DNA from: an uncultured Collinsella sp.
GTDB taxonomy: Bacteria; Actinomycetota; Coriobacteriia; Coriobacteriales; Coriobacteriaceae
Reading direction: 5' to 3'
DNA: 11,453 nt
Assembly: GCA_900545875.1 (NCBI GenBank)
Contig: URAQ01000031.1
Location: forward strand, 1-11,453
The notes under the pieces: model-generated
What the model saw: only the letters and a program-made list of their open reading frames with translations
Told to the model about the DNA's origin: nothing
Databases searched by the model: none
Shown: in pieces, positions 1 through 6,709 of the stretch
How the letters are laid out: each line of letters opens with the position of its first letter
Numbering within the stretch: position 1 is the stretch's first letter
Program-made: the position numbers and the translations under genes

Positions 1-1233
1 GCCTCGAGCAAGCCCCGCCGCCGTCGTCACCGCGGCGGTCGTGGCTCAAATGCCGAGGCTGCGGCCGAGAAGGCAGCGACGCAAAGCAAGGATGCGAAGG
101 CTGAGGCCCCGGCGGAGCAGCCCAAGCGCCAGCCGGCGAAGGGGGACAAGCCCGAACGTTCGCAAAAGAGCTCGTCCGCGCCAAAGCAAGAGCGCAAAGC
201 TCAGGCAGATTCCAAGCGCAAATCCCAGGCTCAGCCCAAACCGACTGCAAACGTTGCGGCCGCCCAGCAGCCTGAGCCGCCCGCTCATGGCGAGGTTTCG
301 GCGTTTGCTCTGGCACGTGTCCTGGGCAGGCAGCTGCTCAAGGTCGTTCCTACGCCAATGGCGCTCTCCAAGATTAAGGAGCAGCAGACTCAAATTGTTA
401 AGGTCGAGGGCAAGGACGGCAAAAAGGTTCCGCAGCGCACTCAGCACAACGAGATGTCCAACCGCAAGATTGCCGAGGAAATTGCGATCATCCAGGCTTG
501 GATTGAGCAGAATCGCGGTGCCGACACGCCGGTCGCTTCGCGTCGCCAGCGCGCCTACCAGATTTTTAACGATGAGAAGGCCTTTGACGGCAAGCACGGC
601 GAGCGCCTGATTCGGCGTATGACCGAAAAAGGTATCAGCATGCAGGCGATTAAGGTCGCCCCCAACCGCCCCGTGCACTTTACGGGTTTCTTTACGCTGG
701 GCGCCGACAAGCCGTTCATTATGGTCGAGAACCTAGACACCTATGACGAAATCGTCAAGCTCCTGCGCGGCCGCAAGCACGCCAAGCTCTTTGGCACCAA
801 GGTGGGCGGCGTGATCTTTGGCGGTGGCTGCAAGGCGAGCGTTTCGCACGCACTGGATGATTATCTGGCCGAGATCGGCTATCGCTTTAACTATGTCTAC
901 TACGTGGGCGACATCGACCGAGAGGGTGCGCGCATTGTCGAGCAGACCCGTAACGCCAATGTGGTAGAGATTCGCCTGCATGCCGGTATGTATCGCGCCA
1001 TGCTTGCCGAGCACAAGCGTCGCGTGAAGGCCGGCGGAGAGTGCGAACCCGCAGCTGCCAACCAGGGTGTGCCGCAGAACCTGGCGGCGACGATCAAGGA
1101 TCTGCCCATGGTCACGCGCGTGCAGTTCCGCAACGTGCTGCGCGAGGGCGGACGCATTCCACAGGAGATTCTGATGACCGCCGACTATCGGGATGGCGAC
1201 TCGGGAAGCTTCGACCGCATGCTGAACAATTAG
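1..1233 (+). CDS. TOPRIM-like protein resembling JetD C-terminal domain (DUF2220), 5' end missing
   Basis: The reading frame is open from the first base, so the start lies outside the window; 410 codons are visible before the TAG at 1231-1233. Visible residues 1-100 are Arg-rich, then Ala/Lys/Pro/Gln-rich low-complexity sequence, probably disordered and nucleic-acid binding. From about residue 120 the protein is folded. A segment with MVEN (Glu243), a Gly-rich turn FGGGC (about 276-280) and YVGDIDREG (Asp304, Asp306) matches the conserved Glu...DxD layout of TOPRIM metal-binding domains and the order seen in DUF2220, the C-terminal domain of the Wadjet nuclease subunit JetD. The late segment GGRIPQEIL also fits that family. 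If correct, it would be a Mg-dependent DNA nuclease or DNA-binding factor. No JetA/B/C genes are visible, and the N-terminal tail is unlike classical JetD, so membership in a Wadjet operon is unproven. A hairpin follows directly. Confidence 0.6.
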   Translation, partial: ASSKPRRRRHRGGRGSNAEAAAEKAATQSKDAKAEAPAEQPKRQPAKGDKPERSQKSSSAPKQERKAQADSKRKSQAQPKPTANVAAAQQPEPPAHGEVSAFALARVLGRQLLKVVPTPMALSKIKEQQTQIVKVEGKDGKKVPQRTQHNEMSNRKIAEEIAIIQAWIEQNRGADTPVASRRQRAYQIFNDEKAFDGKHGERLIRRMTEKGISMQAIKVAPNRPVHFTGFFTLGADKPFIMVENLDTYDEIVKLLRGRKHAKLFGTKVGGVIFGGGCKASVSHALDDYLAEIGYRFNYVYYVGDIDREGARIVEQTRNANVVEIRLHAGMYRAMLAEHKRRVKAGGECEPAAANQGVPQNLAATIKDLPMVTRVQFRNVLREGGRIPQEILMTADYRDGDSGSFDRMLNN

Positions 1234-1235
1234 TT

Positions 1236-1257
1236 CCGCCGTTCTACCGAACGGCGG
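1236..1257 (+). terminator. Hairpin after the TOPRIM-like gene
   Basis: CCGCCGTTC and GAACGGCGG form a perfect 9-bp stem with a TACC loop, starting 3 bases after the stop codon. The 3' flank is TCCTCTCG, a poor U-tract, so termination may be weak, or may act together with the larger palindrome that follows. Confidence 0.55.
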
Positions 1258-1270
1258 TCCTCTCGACGCT

Positions 1271-1374
1271 GCGAGGGGCCCTGGCACGGCAATCTGACGT
1301 TCAACTTCGGCGGCGCGACCAGAAGGTCGGCGCCGCCTTGTTTCACGTCACCTTGCCATGCCAGGGCCCCTCTC
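1271..1374. repeat. Large near-perfect palindrome, about 104 bp
   Basis: A 14-bp perfect outer stem (GAGGGGCCCTGGCA at 1273-1286 with TGCCAGGGCCCCTC at 1359-1372) continues inward with few mismatches through GGCAA and TGACGT. It closes with a GC-rich apical stem (GGCGGCGC/GACC against GGTC/GGCGCCGCC) over an AGAA loop near 1321-1324. Almost every base of the interval can pair with its partner on the other arm. It could be a strong terminator, a palindromic repeat unit or a structured RNA. There is no coding sequence in it. Confidence 0.7.
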
Positions 1375-1550
1375 GCTGTCACGTCCAAAACATCGGGGCT
1401 AGTGGCCTCCTGTTCGTGCGGAACTCGCGATAAACCTAAGCCGGTGCCCCCGCTCTCCCGGGGCCTGTGGCTACTTGGTTGTCGCATGCGGCTCGCTTTT
1501 CGGAACGGGGCTGATATTTCTTGATGCGAGGCACTCTCGGCTGACACGGG
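1375..1550. other. Gene-free spacer, nothing recognised
   Basis: This part of the 500-bp gap holds short GC-rich self-complementary bits (for example CCCC...GGGG near 1447-1462). I see no credible start with a ribosome binding site and no recognised RNA family. I looked for RNase P, tmRNA and SRP RNA signatures on both strands and did not find them. Confidence 0.5.
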
Positions 1551-1679
1551 GCGGAGGGATTCCGCGTCCGCCTTTTCGGCGGCCGCGCCCCGCTGCGTCG
1601 CTTCGCTCCTTGCGTGCTGCGCTGGAAAACGCTTCGCGTTTCCTCAGCTCCGCACCCTTGCGGGTTCGAATCCCTCCGC
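1551..1679. repeat. 129-bp block with 12-bp terminal inverted repeats and a tRNA T-arm copy
   Basis: GCGGAGGGATTC at 1551-1562 is the exact reverse complement of 1668-1679. Between them are further small hairpins: CCGCC/GGCGG near 1568-1582, and a GGAAAACG/CGTTTCC arm near 1624-1642. The right end (1662-1678, GGGTTCGAATCCCTCCG) is identical over 17 bases to the T-arm and acceptor part of the minus-strand tRNA-Gln at 1743-1759. The copy does not fold as a full tRNA: its T-stem has a C-T mismatch and no matching 5' acceptor strand is present. It may be a tRNA fragment, a mobile-element scar or a palindromic repeat. Confidence 0.45.
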
Positions 1680-1691
1680 TTGTCCACAAGA

Positions 1692-1724
1692 AAGCGCCCA
1701 GGGCCGTTATGGGCTCAGGGCGCT
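1692..1724 (-). terminator. Terminator of tRNA-Gln
   Basis: Read on the minus strand, AGCGCCC pairs with GGGCGCT (7 bp) and, after a 3x3 internal loop, GCC pairs with GGC. The stem is followed by TTTCTT. It begins about 10 bases beyond the tRNA CCA end. The plus-strand side is followed by CAATTTTA, so it may also work against transcription from the left. Confidence 0.6.
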
Positions 1725-1733
1725 CAATTTTAA

Positions 1734-1808
1734 TGGCTGGGACGGAGGGATTCGAACCCCCAACAGCCGGCACCAAAAACCGGAGTTCTACCGTTGAACT
1801 ACGTCCCA
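1734..1808 (-). tRNA. tRNA-Gln (anticodon TTG)
   Basis: The minus strand reads TGGGACG (acceptor), a D-arm GTTC-AACGGTA-GAAC, anticodon arm CCGGT-TTTTGGT-GCCGG with TTG at positions 34-36, a short variable loop, T-loop TTCGAAT, then CGTCCCA, discriminator G and an encoded CCA. All four stems pair (one G-U pair in the T-stem). The anticodon decodes CAA and, by wobble, CAG. It lies 38 bases downstream of the peptidoglycan-binding protein gene on the same strand, so it could have its own weak promoter or receive read-through; I see no convincing -35/-10 directly before it. Confidence 0.97.
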
Positions 1809-1846
1809 ATGTGTGGTGTTGCCCAAAAGCAACTCGTTTAGTTTAC

Positions 1847-2752
1847 CTAATCTGCGAGGGCATCGCAAACGCCATCGAGCAGGCGTACGGCGAGTGTCTG
1901 CGCGTCGCTGGCCGTGAAGGTGCCGTTGTAGCGCGTCATGCCCGTGAGCTCAATGCGAATGCGAGCCGGCTTCTGCTGCGCGGCGACATTGGCAGTGCGG
2001 ATGCGCTGGGCCAGGTTGTGGCACTCGGCGAGGGCAATCGTGGCGCGCGGTGCGGCGTCGGCGGGCAGCTCGTCGCTTGCAATCTCGAGCACCAGGTCAA
2101 CGTCGGTTGGGGCCTCGGAGTCGCAGAGCATCATGCCGCTGTTGTCGGTCGTTGCCGTGGCGATATTCCACATGCGCGACGCAACACTGCGTGCGATGGG
2201 GTCCTCGCCGATAACGGCAATCTGGAAGCGCTCGAGCACGTTGGCGGCGCGAGCAAAACCGATGCGGGACTCGGCTTCGGTGACCGAGGGCTTGCCCTCC
2301 CACACATGGTGCAGGCGGTTGATGTAGGCGTAGGTGTCCTGGAAGGCCATGCCGTCGGCAAACAGGCCGACATTTTCCTGGAACTGCTGCAGGGCGGCCT
2401 CGGTATGCGGACCAAAGTAGCCGTCGTCTTCGCCACAGGCAAAGCCCAAAACGTTGAGAGCGCGCTGCAGGGCCTGCACATCGGCGCCATGGAAATTGGG
2501 CATGCGCAGATAGAGAGTGCGGTCGCCCAGCTTATACGAAGCGTCTACAAGGGCGCTCCAGCAGGGGATATCGACGGCATGACCGGCAGCAAGGCCGCTG
2601 TCGAGCCTGAAGGTGCTGACGGCCTGCTCAGTGGTGGCTCCAAAGTACTTGTCGGTGACTTCGGCGGCATCAATCGTGTAGCCGAGCTGCAGGAGACGAG
2701 ACTGCACGTCCTCGACGGCTGCTCCTTGCATGCCCGTTGTAATAGGTTCCAT
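1847..2752 (-). CDS. Peptidoglycan-binding domain protein without signal peptide
   Basis: The protein has 301 residues. Residues about 8-70 and 82-147 are two PG_binding_1 repeats (motifs DVQSRLLQLGY, YFGATTEQAVSTF, then DVQALQRALNVLGF and GYFGPHTEAALQQFQ). Residues about 175-300 form a third region (starting FQIAVIGEDPIARS) that I do not recognise and that shows no amidase metal ligands. There is no signal peptide or membrane segment, so the product should stay in the cytoplasm. That layout recalls actinobacterial CwlM, which carries two such repeats before an amidase-like domain and acts as a cytoplasmic regulator of cell-wall synthesis, but here the C-terminus is shorter and different. The start at 2752 has a good AAAGGGG ribosome binding site 7 bases upstream. 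A regulatory or scaffold role is inference. Confidence 0.85.
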   Translation of the reverse strand: MEPITTGMQGAAVEDVQSRLLQLGYTIDAAEVTDKYFGATTEQAVSTFRLDSGLAAGHAVDIPCWSALVDASYKLGDRTLYLRMPNFHGADVQALQRALNVLGFACGEDDGYFGPHTEAALQQFQENVGLFADGMAFQDTYAYINRLHHVWEGKPSVTEAESRIGFARAANVLERFQIAVIGEDPIARSVASRMWNIATATTDNSGMMLCDSEAPTDVDLVLEIASDELPADAAPRATIALAECHNLAQRIRTANVAAQQKPARIRIELTGMTRYNGTFTASDAQTLAVRLLDGVCDALAD

Positions 2753-2781
2753 GAACGAACCCCTTTCGGCGTACCATTCGT

Positions 2782-2809
2782 ACTATTTGAGCGTCTGTCG
2801 GATAGACAA
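2782..2809 (-). promoter_or_regulatory. Candidate promoter of the peptidoglycan-binding protein gene
   Basis: On the minus strand TTGTCT (2804-2809) and AATAGT (2782-2787) are separated by 16 bases, about 30 bases upstream of the start codon at 2752. The match to sigma-70-type consensus is moderate (4/6 in each box). Confidence 0.4.
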
Positions 2810-2890
2810 CGCAAAGGGATGCATAAACATGCACTCAACAGTGTAGCAAGTTGTGCCTAAATACGCTGCTGACAGGTTTTATAACCCCCG

Positions 2891-3916
2891 TTAGTTAAGG
2901 CGCTCCACAAAGAAATCTGCCATGGAGAGGAACAGCTCGCGTGCGTGCGGATCAAGCTCAACGTTCTCGATGGCCGCTTTGGCCTTAGCGGTCAGGTCGA
3001 GCGCGTAAGTGTGGGCGTAATCGATGGAGCCGGTCTCCTGGAAGATCTCCACAGCGCGTGCGAGCTGCGCGGGATCATCGGTGCCCGAGGAAAGAATCGC
3101 CTCGACCTCGTCGTGGTGGCGCTCATCAGAGAGGGCGTGTACGGCGACAAGCGTGCGCTTGCCCTCGGTGATGTCGGTGCGGAAGTCCTTGTTGGCGGCT
3201 TCCTTAGTGCCGACAAGGTTGAGCAGGTCGTCCTGAATCTGAAAGGCGAGGCCTGTGTGTAGGCCAAAGGCGCGCAGCGCTTCGATTTGCTCATCGCTGC
3301 CGCCGCCGATAATGGCTCCGGCGGCAAGCGGCGTGGCTCCGCTGTAAAACGCGGTCTTGTGCGTCGCCATGTCCAGGTAGTCATCAACCGAGATATCAAA
3401 GCGCCCGTCACGGACCCAACCCAGGTCGAGCGCTTGACCCTCGATGGTGCGGACGATCATCTCGGTAAGCTCGTGGAGCACGCGCAGCTTCACGTCGGAC
3501 TCCAGCGTGGGGTCGTCGAGAACCGTCTTGGTGACCATGGCGAGCGCCAGGTCGCCGCAATTGATGGCAAGGCCCGTGCCCTCGGTAAGGTGCATGCAGG
3601 GCTTGCCTCGACGAAGCTGTCCGTTGTCGGCGATGTCGTCGTGGATCAGCGCGCCCGACTGGAAATGCTCGATGGCTGCCGCGGCGCTGCGGGCGCTCTC
3701 AAAGCTACCGCCCACTGCGGTTGCGGCGAGCATACAGATAAGCGGGCGGTGGCGCTTGCCGGCGTTGGCCGTAAAAGCCGAGAGCGGCGCATACAGGTAG
3801 CGCTCGATATCGGCAGAGGTCGCCTGTCCGTCAAAGAACGTGGCCAGATAGTCGTTAATCTGGTCAAAGTGCTGGGCTAAAAAGCTGGTAAACGGACTGG
3901 ACACGGGTTCTCGCAT
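2891..3916 (-). CDS. Polyprenyl (geranylgeranyl/farnesyl-type) diphosphate synthase
   Basis: An isoprenyl chain-elongating enzyme that condenses isopentenyl diphosphate with an allylic diphosphate using Mg ions bound by two Asp-rich motifs. From the ATG at 3916 it has 341 residues. AGKRHRP (IPP binding) precedes the first motif DDIAD (residues 93-97) and NGQLRRGKP. The second motif reads FQIQDDLLNLVG, ending in Asn where most bacterial enzymes have Asp, followed by NKDFRTDITEGKRT. The DDxxN form and the DN-LRRG context resemble type III geranylgeranyl diphosphate synthases; product chain length cannot be read with confidence. An in-frame ATG at 3955 would add 13 residues, but it has no ribosome binding site and lies inside an 8+8 bp dyad, so I prefer 3916 (weak AGAAAG upstream). 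It probably feeds menaquinone or undecaprenyl lipid synthesis. It is 113 bases downstream of the PTS gene with no clear terminator between. Confidence 0.9.
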   Translation of the reverse strand: MREPVSSPFTSFLAQHFDQINDYLATFFDGQATSADIERYLYAPLSAFTANAGKRHRPLICMLAATAVGGSFESARSAAAAIEHFQSGALIHDDIADNGQLRRGKPCMHLTEGTGLAINCGDLALAMVTKTVLDDPTLESDVKLRVLHELTEMIVRTIEGQALDLGWVRDGRFDISVDDYLDMATHKTAFYSGATPLAAGAIIGGGSDEQIEALRAFGLHTGLAFQIQDDLLNLVGTKEAANKDFRTDITEGKRTLVAVHALSDERHHDEVEAILSSGTDDPAQLARAVEIFQETGSIDYAHTYALDLTAKAKAAIENVELDPHARELFLSMADFFVERLN

Positions 3917-3937
3917 TCTTTCTGAGGTTGCGTTGAT

Positions 3938-3960
3938 GCAATATGCAGACAACATATTGC
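3938..3960. promoter_or_regulatory. Candidate operator: 8-bp dyad upstream of the polyprenyl synthase
   Basis: GCAATATG and CATATTGC are perfect inverted repeats separated by 7 bases. The site lies 22 bases upstream of the chosen start codon and is AT-rich compared with its surroundings, as expected of a regulator-binding site. No regulator for it is visible in the window. Confidence 0.45.
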
Positions 3961-4029
3961 CACATTAGGGCGTTTGGCGCGGCAGTTTTGGCGATTTGGG
4001 ACCACGGGCGTGCGTTTGATGGAGCGCGC

Positions 4030-6480
4030 CTAAATCAGCCCAAAATGCTCGAGCGCCGCAACGACACCGTCGTGATCGACGGTGTCGGTCACGTAATCGG
4101 CCTTATCCTTTAGATAGTCCGGCGCATTGCCCATGGCGATACCGACATCGACGGCGTTCATCAGCGAGACGTCATTGCTGGCGTCGCCGATGCCGTATAC
4201 GGTTCCGTGGTGGGGATCGAGGGCGTCGAGTACAGACTGGATGCCCCCGCGCTTCGTGCATTCGCGGGGCGAGATTTCGGTTACCTCGAGTTCGAGCTCG
4301 TTAAAGCACAGCAGCGGCTCAAGTGCCTTATCTTGAGCGATGTGGTTGGCGAGTGATGTAGACATCAAGATCTTGTAGACACTGTAATGGTGCAGCTGCG
4401 TGACTGCGTCGCCCAGGGTGCGCGCGTATCCGGGAGCATCGGGCGCATCGGCACTCATGCGCACGACGCCGTTGAGGCCCTCAAAGCGGATGACCTCGCC
4501 CGATTGCTCAAGGTAGGGGGCAAGACGCTGCAGCATACTGGGCGTCATCGACAGATCGCGAATTGCGTGTCCGTTGATCTCGGCGTAACCGCCCGCAAGA
4601 CAGACGATGCCGGTCCAAGGCAGCTCAAGAAGTTTGGGGTGGATGCAGCTCAGGGTGCGTCCCGTGCAGATAAAGGCCATGTTGCCGTTGGCGACAAACT
4701 CGCGGATTGCCTGCGAAACCGCCTCGTTGGGATAGGGGGAGAGGTCCCGCTCGTCTTCGGGAAGGTCTTGGGCGAGCCTGGGGTCTTGCCAGGCGAGCGT
4801 TCCGTCGATATCGAAGAAGCAAATATCGCCGCGCTTATGGGCTGCGCTGGCGGCAGGGGAGGCCGAGGTGGCGGGCACAAATTCCGGCTCGAGGCCCATG
4901 ATCTGGTCAAAATGCTCTTTAACGCGGGGAACGGAGATGCCGATGATCACCTGGGCGGTCTTGCCCGTAATGATGAGGCCCTTGGCGCCCGCCGCGACAA
5001 ACGCCGCGTTATCTGCAACGATGGAAGGGTCTGCGACCTCGACGCGCAGGCGCGTGGCGCAGTTGGTTGCGCCCACAATATTGCCAACGCCACCTAAAAG
5101 CTGAATTGCCCGCTCAGCGAGAACGTGATCTTGATCGGATCGACTATCGACCTCGTCATTAGGGGATTGCTCTTTGGCTAAGTCGCTTCCCGTTAAACAA
5201 TCGATTGCTGCGCGATTGGCGACATGATCCTCGCGGCCCGGCGTCTTAAGGTCATAGACCAAGATGAGTGCTCGAAAACTAACAAAAAAGATGAGGCTAA
5301 AGGCAAGGCCGATACCGAGTGCCAAAAGATAGGCACCGGCATGCGTGCGCATGAGCGGAATAAAGTTGAAGGCTGCCATCTCCATGAGGCCGCCCGAGAA
5401 GATGCCGACGATGCCAAAGAGATTCATGGTTGTGGCAAGGCAAGACGATAAGACGGCGTAGAGAAAAAAGAGCCCGGGGTGGGTGAACATAAAGAGAAAC
5501 TCGAGTGGCTCGGTAACGCCGCAAACCACCGAGGCGATGATGGCGGGAACAAGGATGACCCTGAGGCCGGCGCGGCGCTCTGGTTTTGCGGTGGAGTAGA
5601 ACGCGGCTGCGATGGCGGGAAGGCCAAAGAGCTTGACCCAGCCGGTGGCGGTAAAACCGGCCCACGGCGCAAGTTCATTAAGGGGGCGCGTGCTATGGGA
5701 GAGGATGGGGAGCAAGCTGCTCCACGTGGCGTAGATGCCGTCATTAATGACCAGGTTGTCGTAGTAGATCGGCATGTAGAGCAGGTGGTGCAGCCCCATG
5801 GGCTCGAGCGCTCGCTCCAAAAGCACAAAGATGCCCACGCCAAAGGGGCCGACGCTCGTAAGTGCATAGCGCAGCGTTTCGGTCGCAGCGTATACGAAGG
5901 GCACGATGGCGGCCGAGATGGCGGCAAGGGCGAACACGGCAAAAAAGCTGATGAGGTAGACCAGCGAGGAGCCCGAGAAGGTACCGAGCCAATCGGGAAC
6001 CTTGGCATCGTAGAAGCGGTCATGGATGGCGACGACGGTTGCCGACACCGCCAGCGGGCCGATAATGCCGGTGTCGAGCGTCTTGATGCCGTCGATGATG
6101 GTGATGCCGCTAGCGGAGGTCAAAGACGACGGGTACTTAAGTCCAAGATTGTCTCCGCTCAGCTTAATGATTTCGCTCAAAAAGAAGCAATAGGCAAAAT
6201 AGGCGACGAGAGCCTCGAGGCAGCAACGAGCCGGTTGTTTTTGGGCAAGGCCGATGGGCAGCGCTACGGCAAAAAGGAGCGGGAGGCGTTTAAAGACCGT
6301 CCACGAGCCGCGCTGGATGATGGTCCAAAAAGCGTACCAAGGGGTTCCGTATACGGCGAGATCGCCGACGATGTCCGCAGTCGTTGCGAGAGCGGAGACG
6401 CCGACCATGAGGCCTGATATAGAAAACAGCATGGCGGGCGCGAACATTGCCCCGCCAAAGCGTTGGATTTTTTGCAGCAT
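4030..6480 (-). CDS. PTS sugar permease EIIC-EIIB fused to a HAD-IIB phosphatase
   Basis: An 816-residue three-part protein. Residues about 1-415 are a glucose-superfamily EIIC (MalX/GlvC-like): many membrane segments, MFAPAMLFSISGLMVG near the N-terminus, LDTGIIG, a GLHHLLYMP signature at 229-237, GVTEPLEFLF at 321-330 and the closing DLKTPGRE. Residues about 450-530 are EIIB with the phospho-accepting Cys474 in TNCATRLR. Residues about 550-816 are a Cof-type HAD hydrolase with every catalytic motif present: DIDGT (Asp557, Asp559), CTGRT (Thr606), Lys743 and GDASND (Asp766, Asp770). No EIIA domain is present, so phosphate must come from a separate EIIA. It would import and phosphorylate a sugar, likely an alpha-glucoside, and the HAD part could remove phosphate from the product or a related sugar phosphate. 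The start has GGAAGG 6 bases upstream, a TACAAT -10 and an operator-like palindrome. It diverges from a TreR-like regulator. The reading frame is intact across all domain junctions. Confidence 0.92.
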   Translation of the reverse strand: MLQKIQRFGGAMFAPAMLFSISGLMVGVSALATTADIVGDLAVYGTPWYAFWTIIQRGSWTVFKRLPLLFAVALPIGLAQKQPARCCLEALVAYFAYCFFLSEIIKLSGDNLGLKYPSSLTSASGITIIDGIKTLDTGIIGPLAVSATVVAIHDRFYDAKVPDWLGTFSGSSLVYLISFFAVFALAAISAAIVPFVYAATETLRYALTSVGPFGVGIFVLLERALEPMGLHHLLYMPIYYDNLVINDGIYATWSSLLPILSHSTRPLNELAPWAGFTATGWVKLFGLPAIAAAFYSTAKPERRAGLRVILVPAIIASVVCGVTEPLEFLFMFTHPGLFFLYAVLSSCLATTMNLFGIVGIFSGGLMEMAAFNFIPLMRTHAGAYLLALGIGLAFSLIFFVSFRALILVYDLKTPGREDHVANRAAIDCLTGSDLAKEQSPNDEVDSRSDQDHVLAERAIQLLGGVGNIVGATNCATRLRVEVADPSIVADNAAFVAAGAKGLIITGKTAQVIIGISVPRVKEHFDQIMGLEPEFVPATSASPAASAAHKRGDICFFDIDGTLAWQDPRLAQDLPEDERDLSPYPNEAVSQAIREFVANGNMAFICTGRTLSCIHPKLLELPWTGIVCLAGGYAEINGHAIRDLSMTPSMLQRLAPYLEQSGEVIRFEGLNGVVRMSADAPDAPGYARTLGDAVTQLHHYSVYKILMSTSLANHIAQDKALEPLLCFNELELEVTEISPRECTKRGGIQSVLDALDPHHGTVYGIGDASNDVSLMNAVDVGIAMGNAPDYLKDKADYVTDTVDHDGVVAALEHFGLI

Positions 6481-6521
6481 GTTCTGCCTTCCGAATATCG
6501 AGGCGCGTTGCGCGTGGGGAA

Positions 6522-6546
6522 ACGTTTAAACAATGGATTCATTGTA
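6522..6546 (-). promoter_or_regulatory. Promoter -10 and operator of the PTS gene
   Basis: On the minus strand TACAAT (6541-6546) is a 5/6 match to the -10 box; no good -35 is visible. The predicted start of transcription, near 6534, coincides with the operator-like TTGTTTAAACGT (6522-6533). A second dyad, ACAATG-GATT-CATTGT at 6530-6545, overlaps the -10 itself. Repression by a bound protein is the natural reading. Confidence 0.55.
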
Positions 6547-6643
6547 GAGGACCGGACGATTGTCGTACCGGCAGTTTTGAGCGAAACCGATTTGGGCATG
6601 ACAGAAACCGTCAACGGTTAAATCCTGTCGCTTTACCGATATT

Positions 6644-6674
6644 CGGTTTAAACAACTTTAAGAAATGCTATCGT
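6644..6674 (+). promoter_or_regulatory. Operator and possible promoter of gntR
   Basis: CGGTTTAAACAA at 6644-6655 reads TTGTTTAAACCG on the other strand and shares its first 10 bases with the PTS operator. Weak boxes TTTAAA (6647-6652) and TATCGT (6669-6674), 16 bases apart, would place the operator over the -35, consistent with autoregulation. A small dyad ACCGA-TAT-TCGGT (6635-6647) adjoins it. Confidence 0.45.
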
Positions 6675-6709
6675 GCCTAGCCGGAAATGAATAATGTAGA
6701 GGTGAAACA

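Noticed and set aside
46..678. Open frames overlapping the start of the window on both strands
   Set aside because: The in-frame plus-strand reading from base 1 continues into the TOPRIM-like gene; the alternatives are Arg- or Leu-rich shadow translations.
1587..1686. A plus-strand class II tRNA ending in TGTCCA
   Set aside because: The T-loop is present, but the T-stem has a mismatch, the CCA is one base out of register and no 5' acceptor strand pairs with the 3' side.
1383..1690. tmRNA, RNase P RNA or SRP RNA in the 500-bp gap
   Set aside because: The conserved cores of these RNAs are not found on either strand despite local structure.
1475..2860. 461-codon plus-strand open frame
   Set aside because: It crosses the tRNA-Gln locus and its terminator and is antisense to the clear peptidoglycan-binding protein gene. 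Its predicted protein is low-complexity and resembles no family.
5479..6417. 312-codon plus-strand open frame
   Set aside because: Antisense to the EIIC part of the PTS gene; no ribosome binding site and an Asp/Gly/Arg-rich product with no domain.
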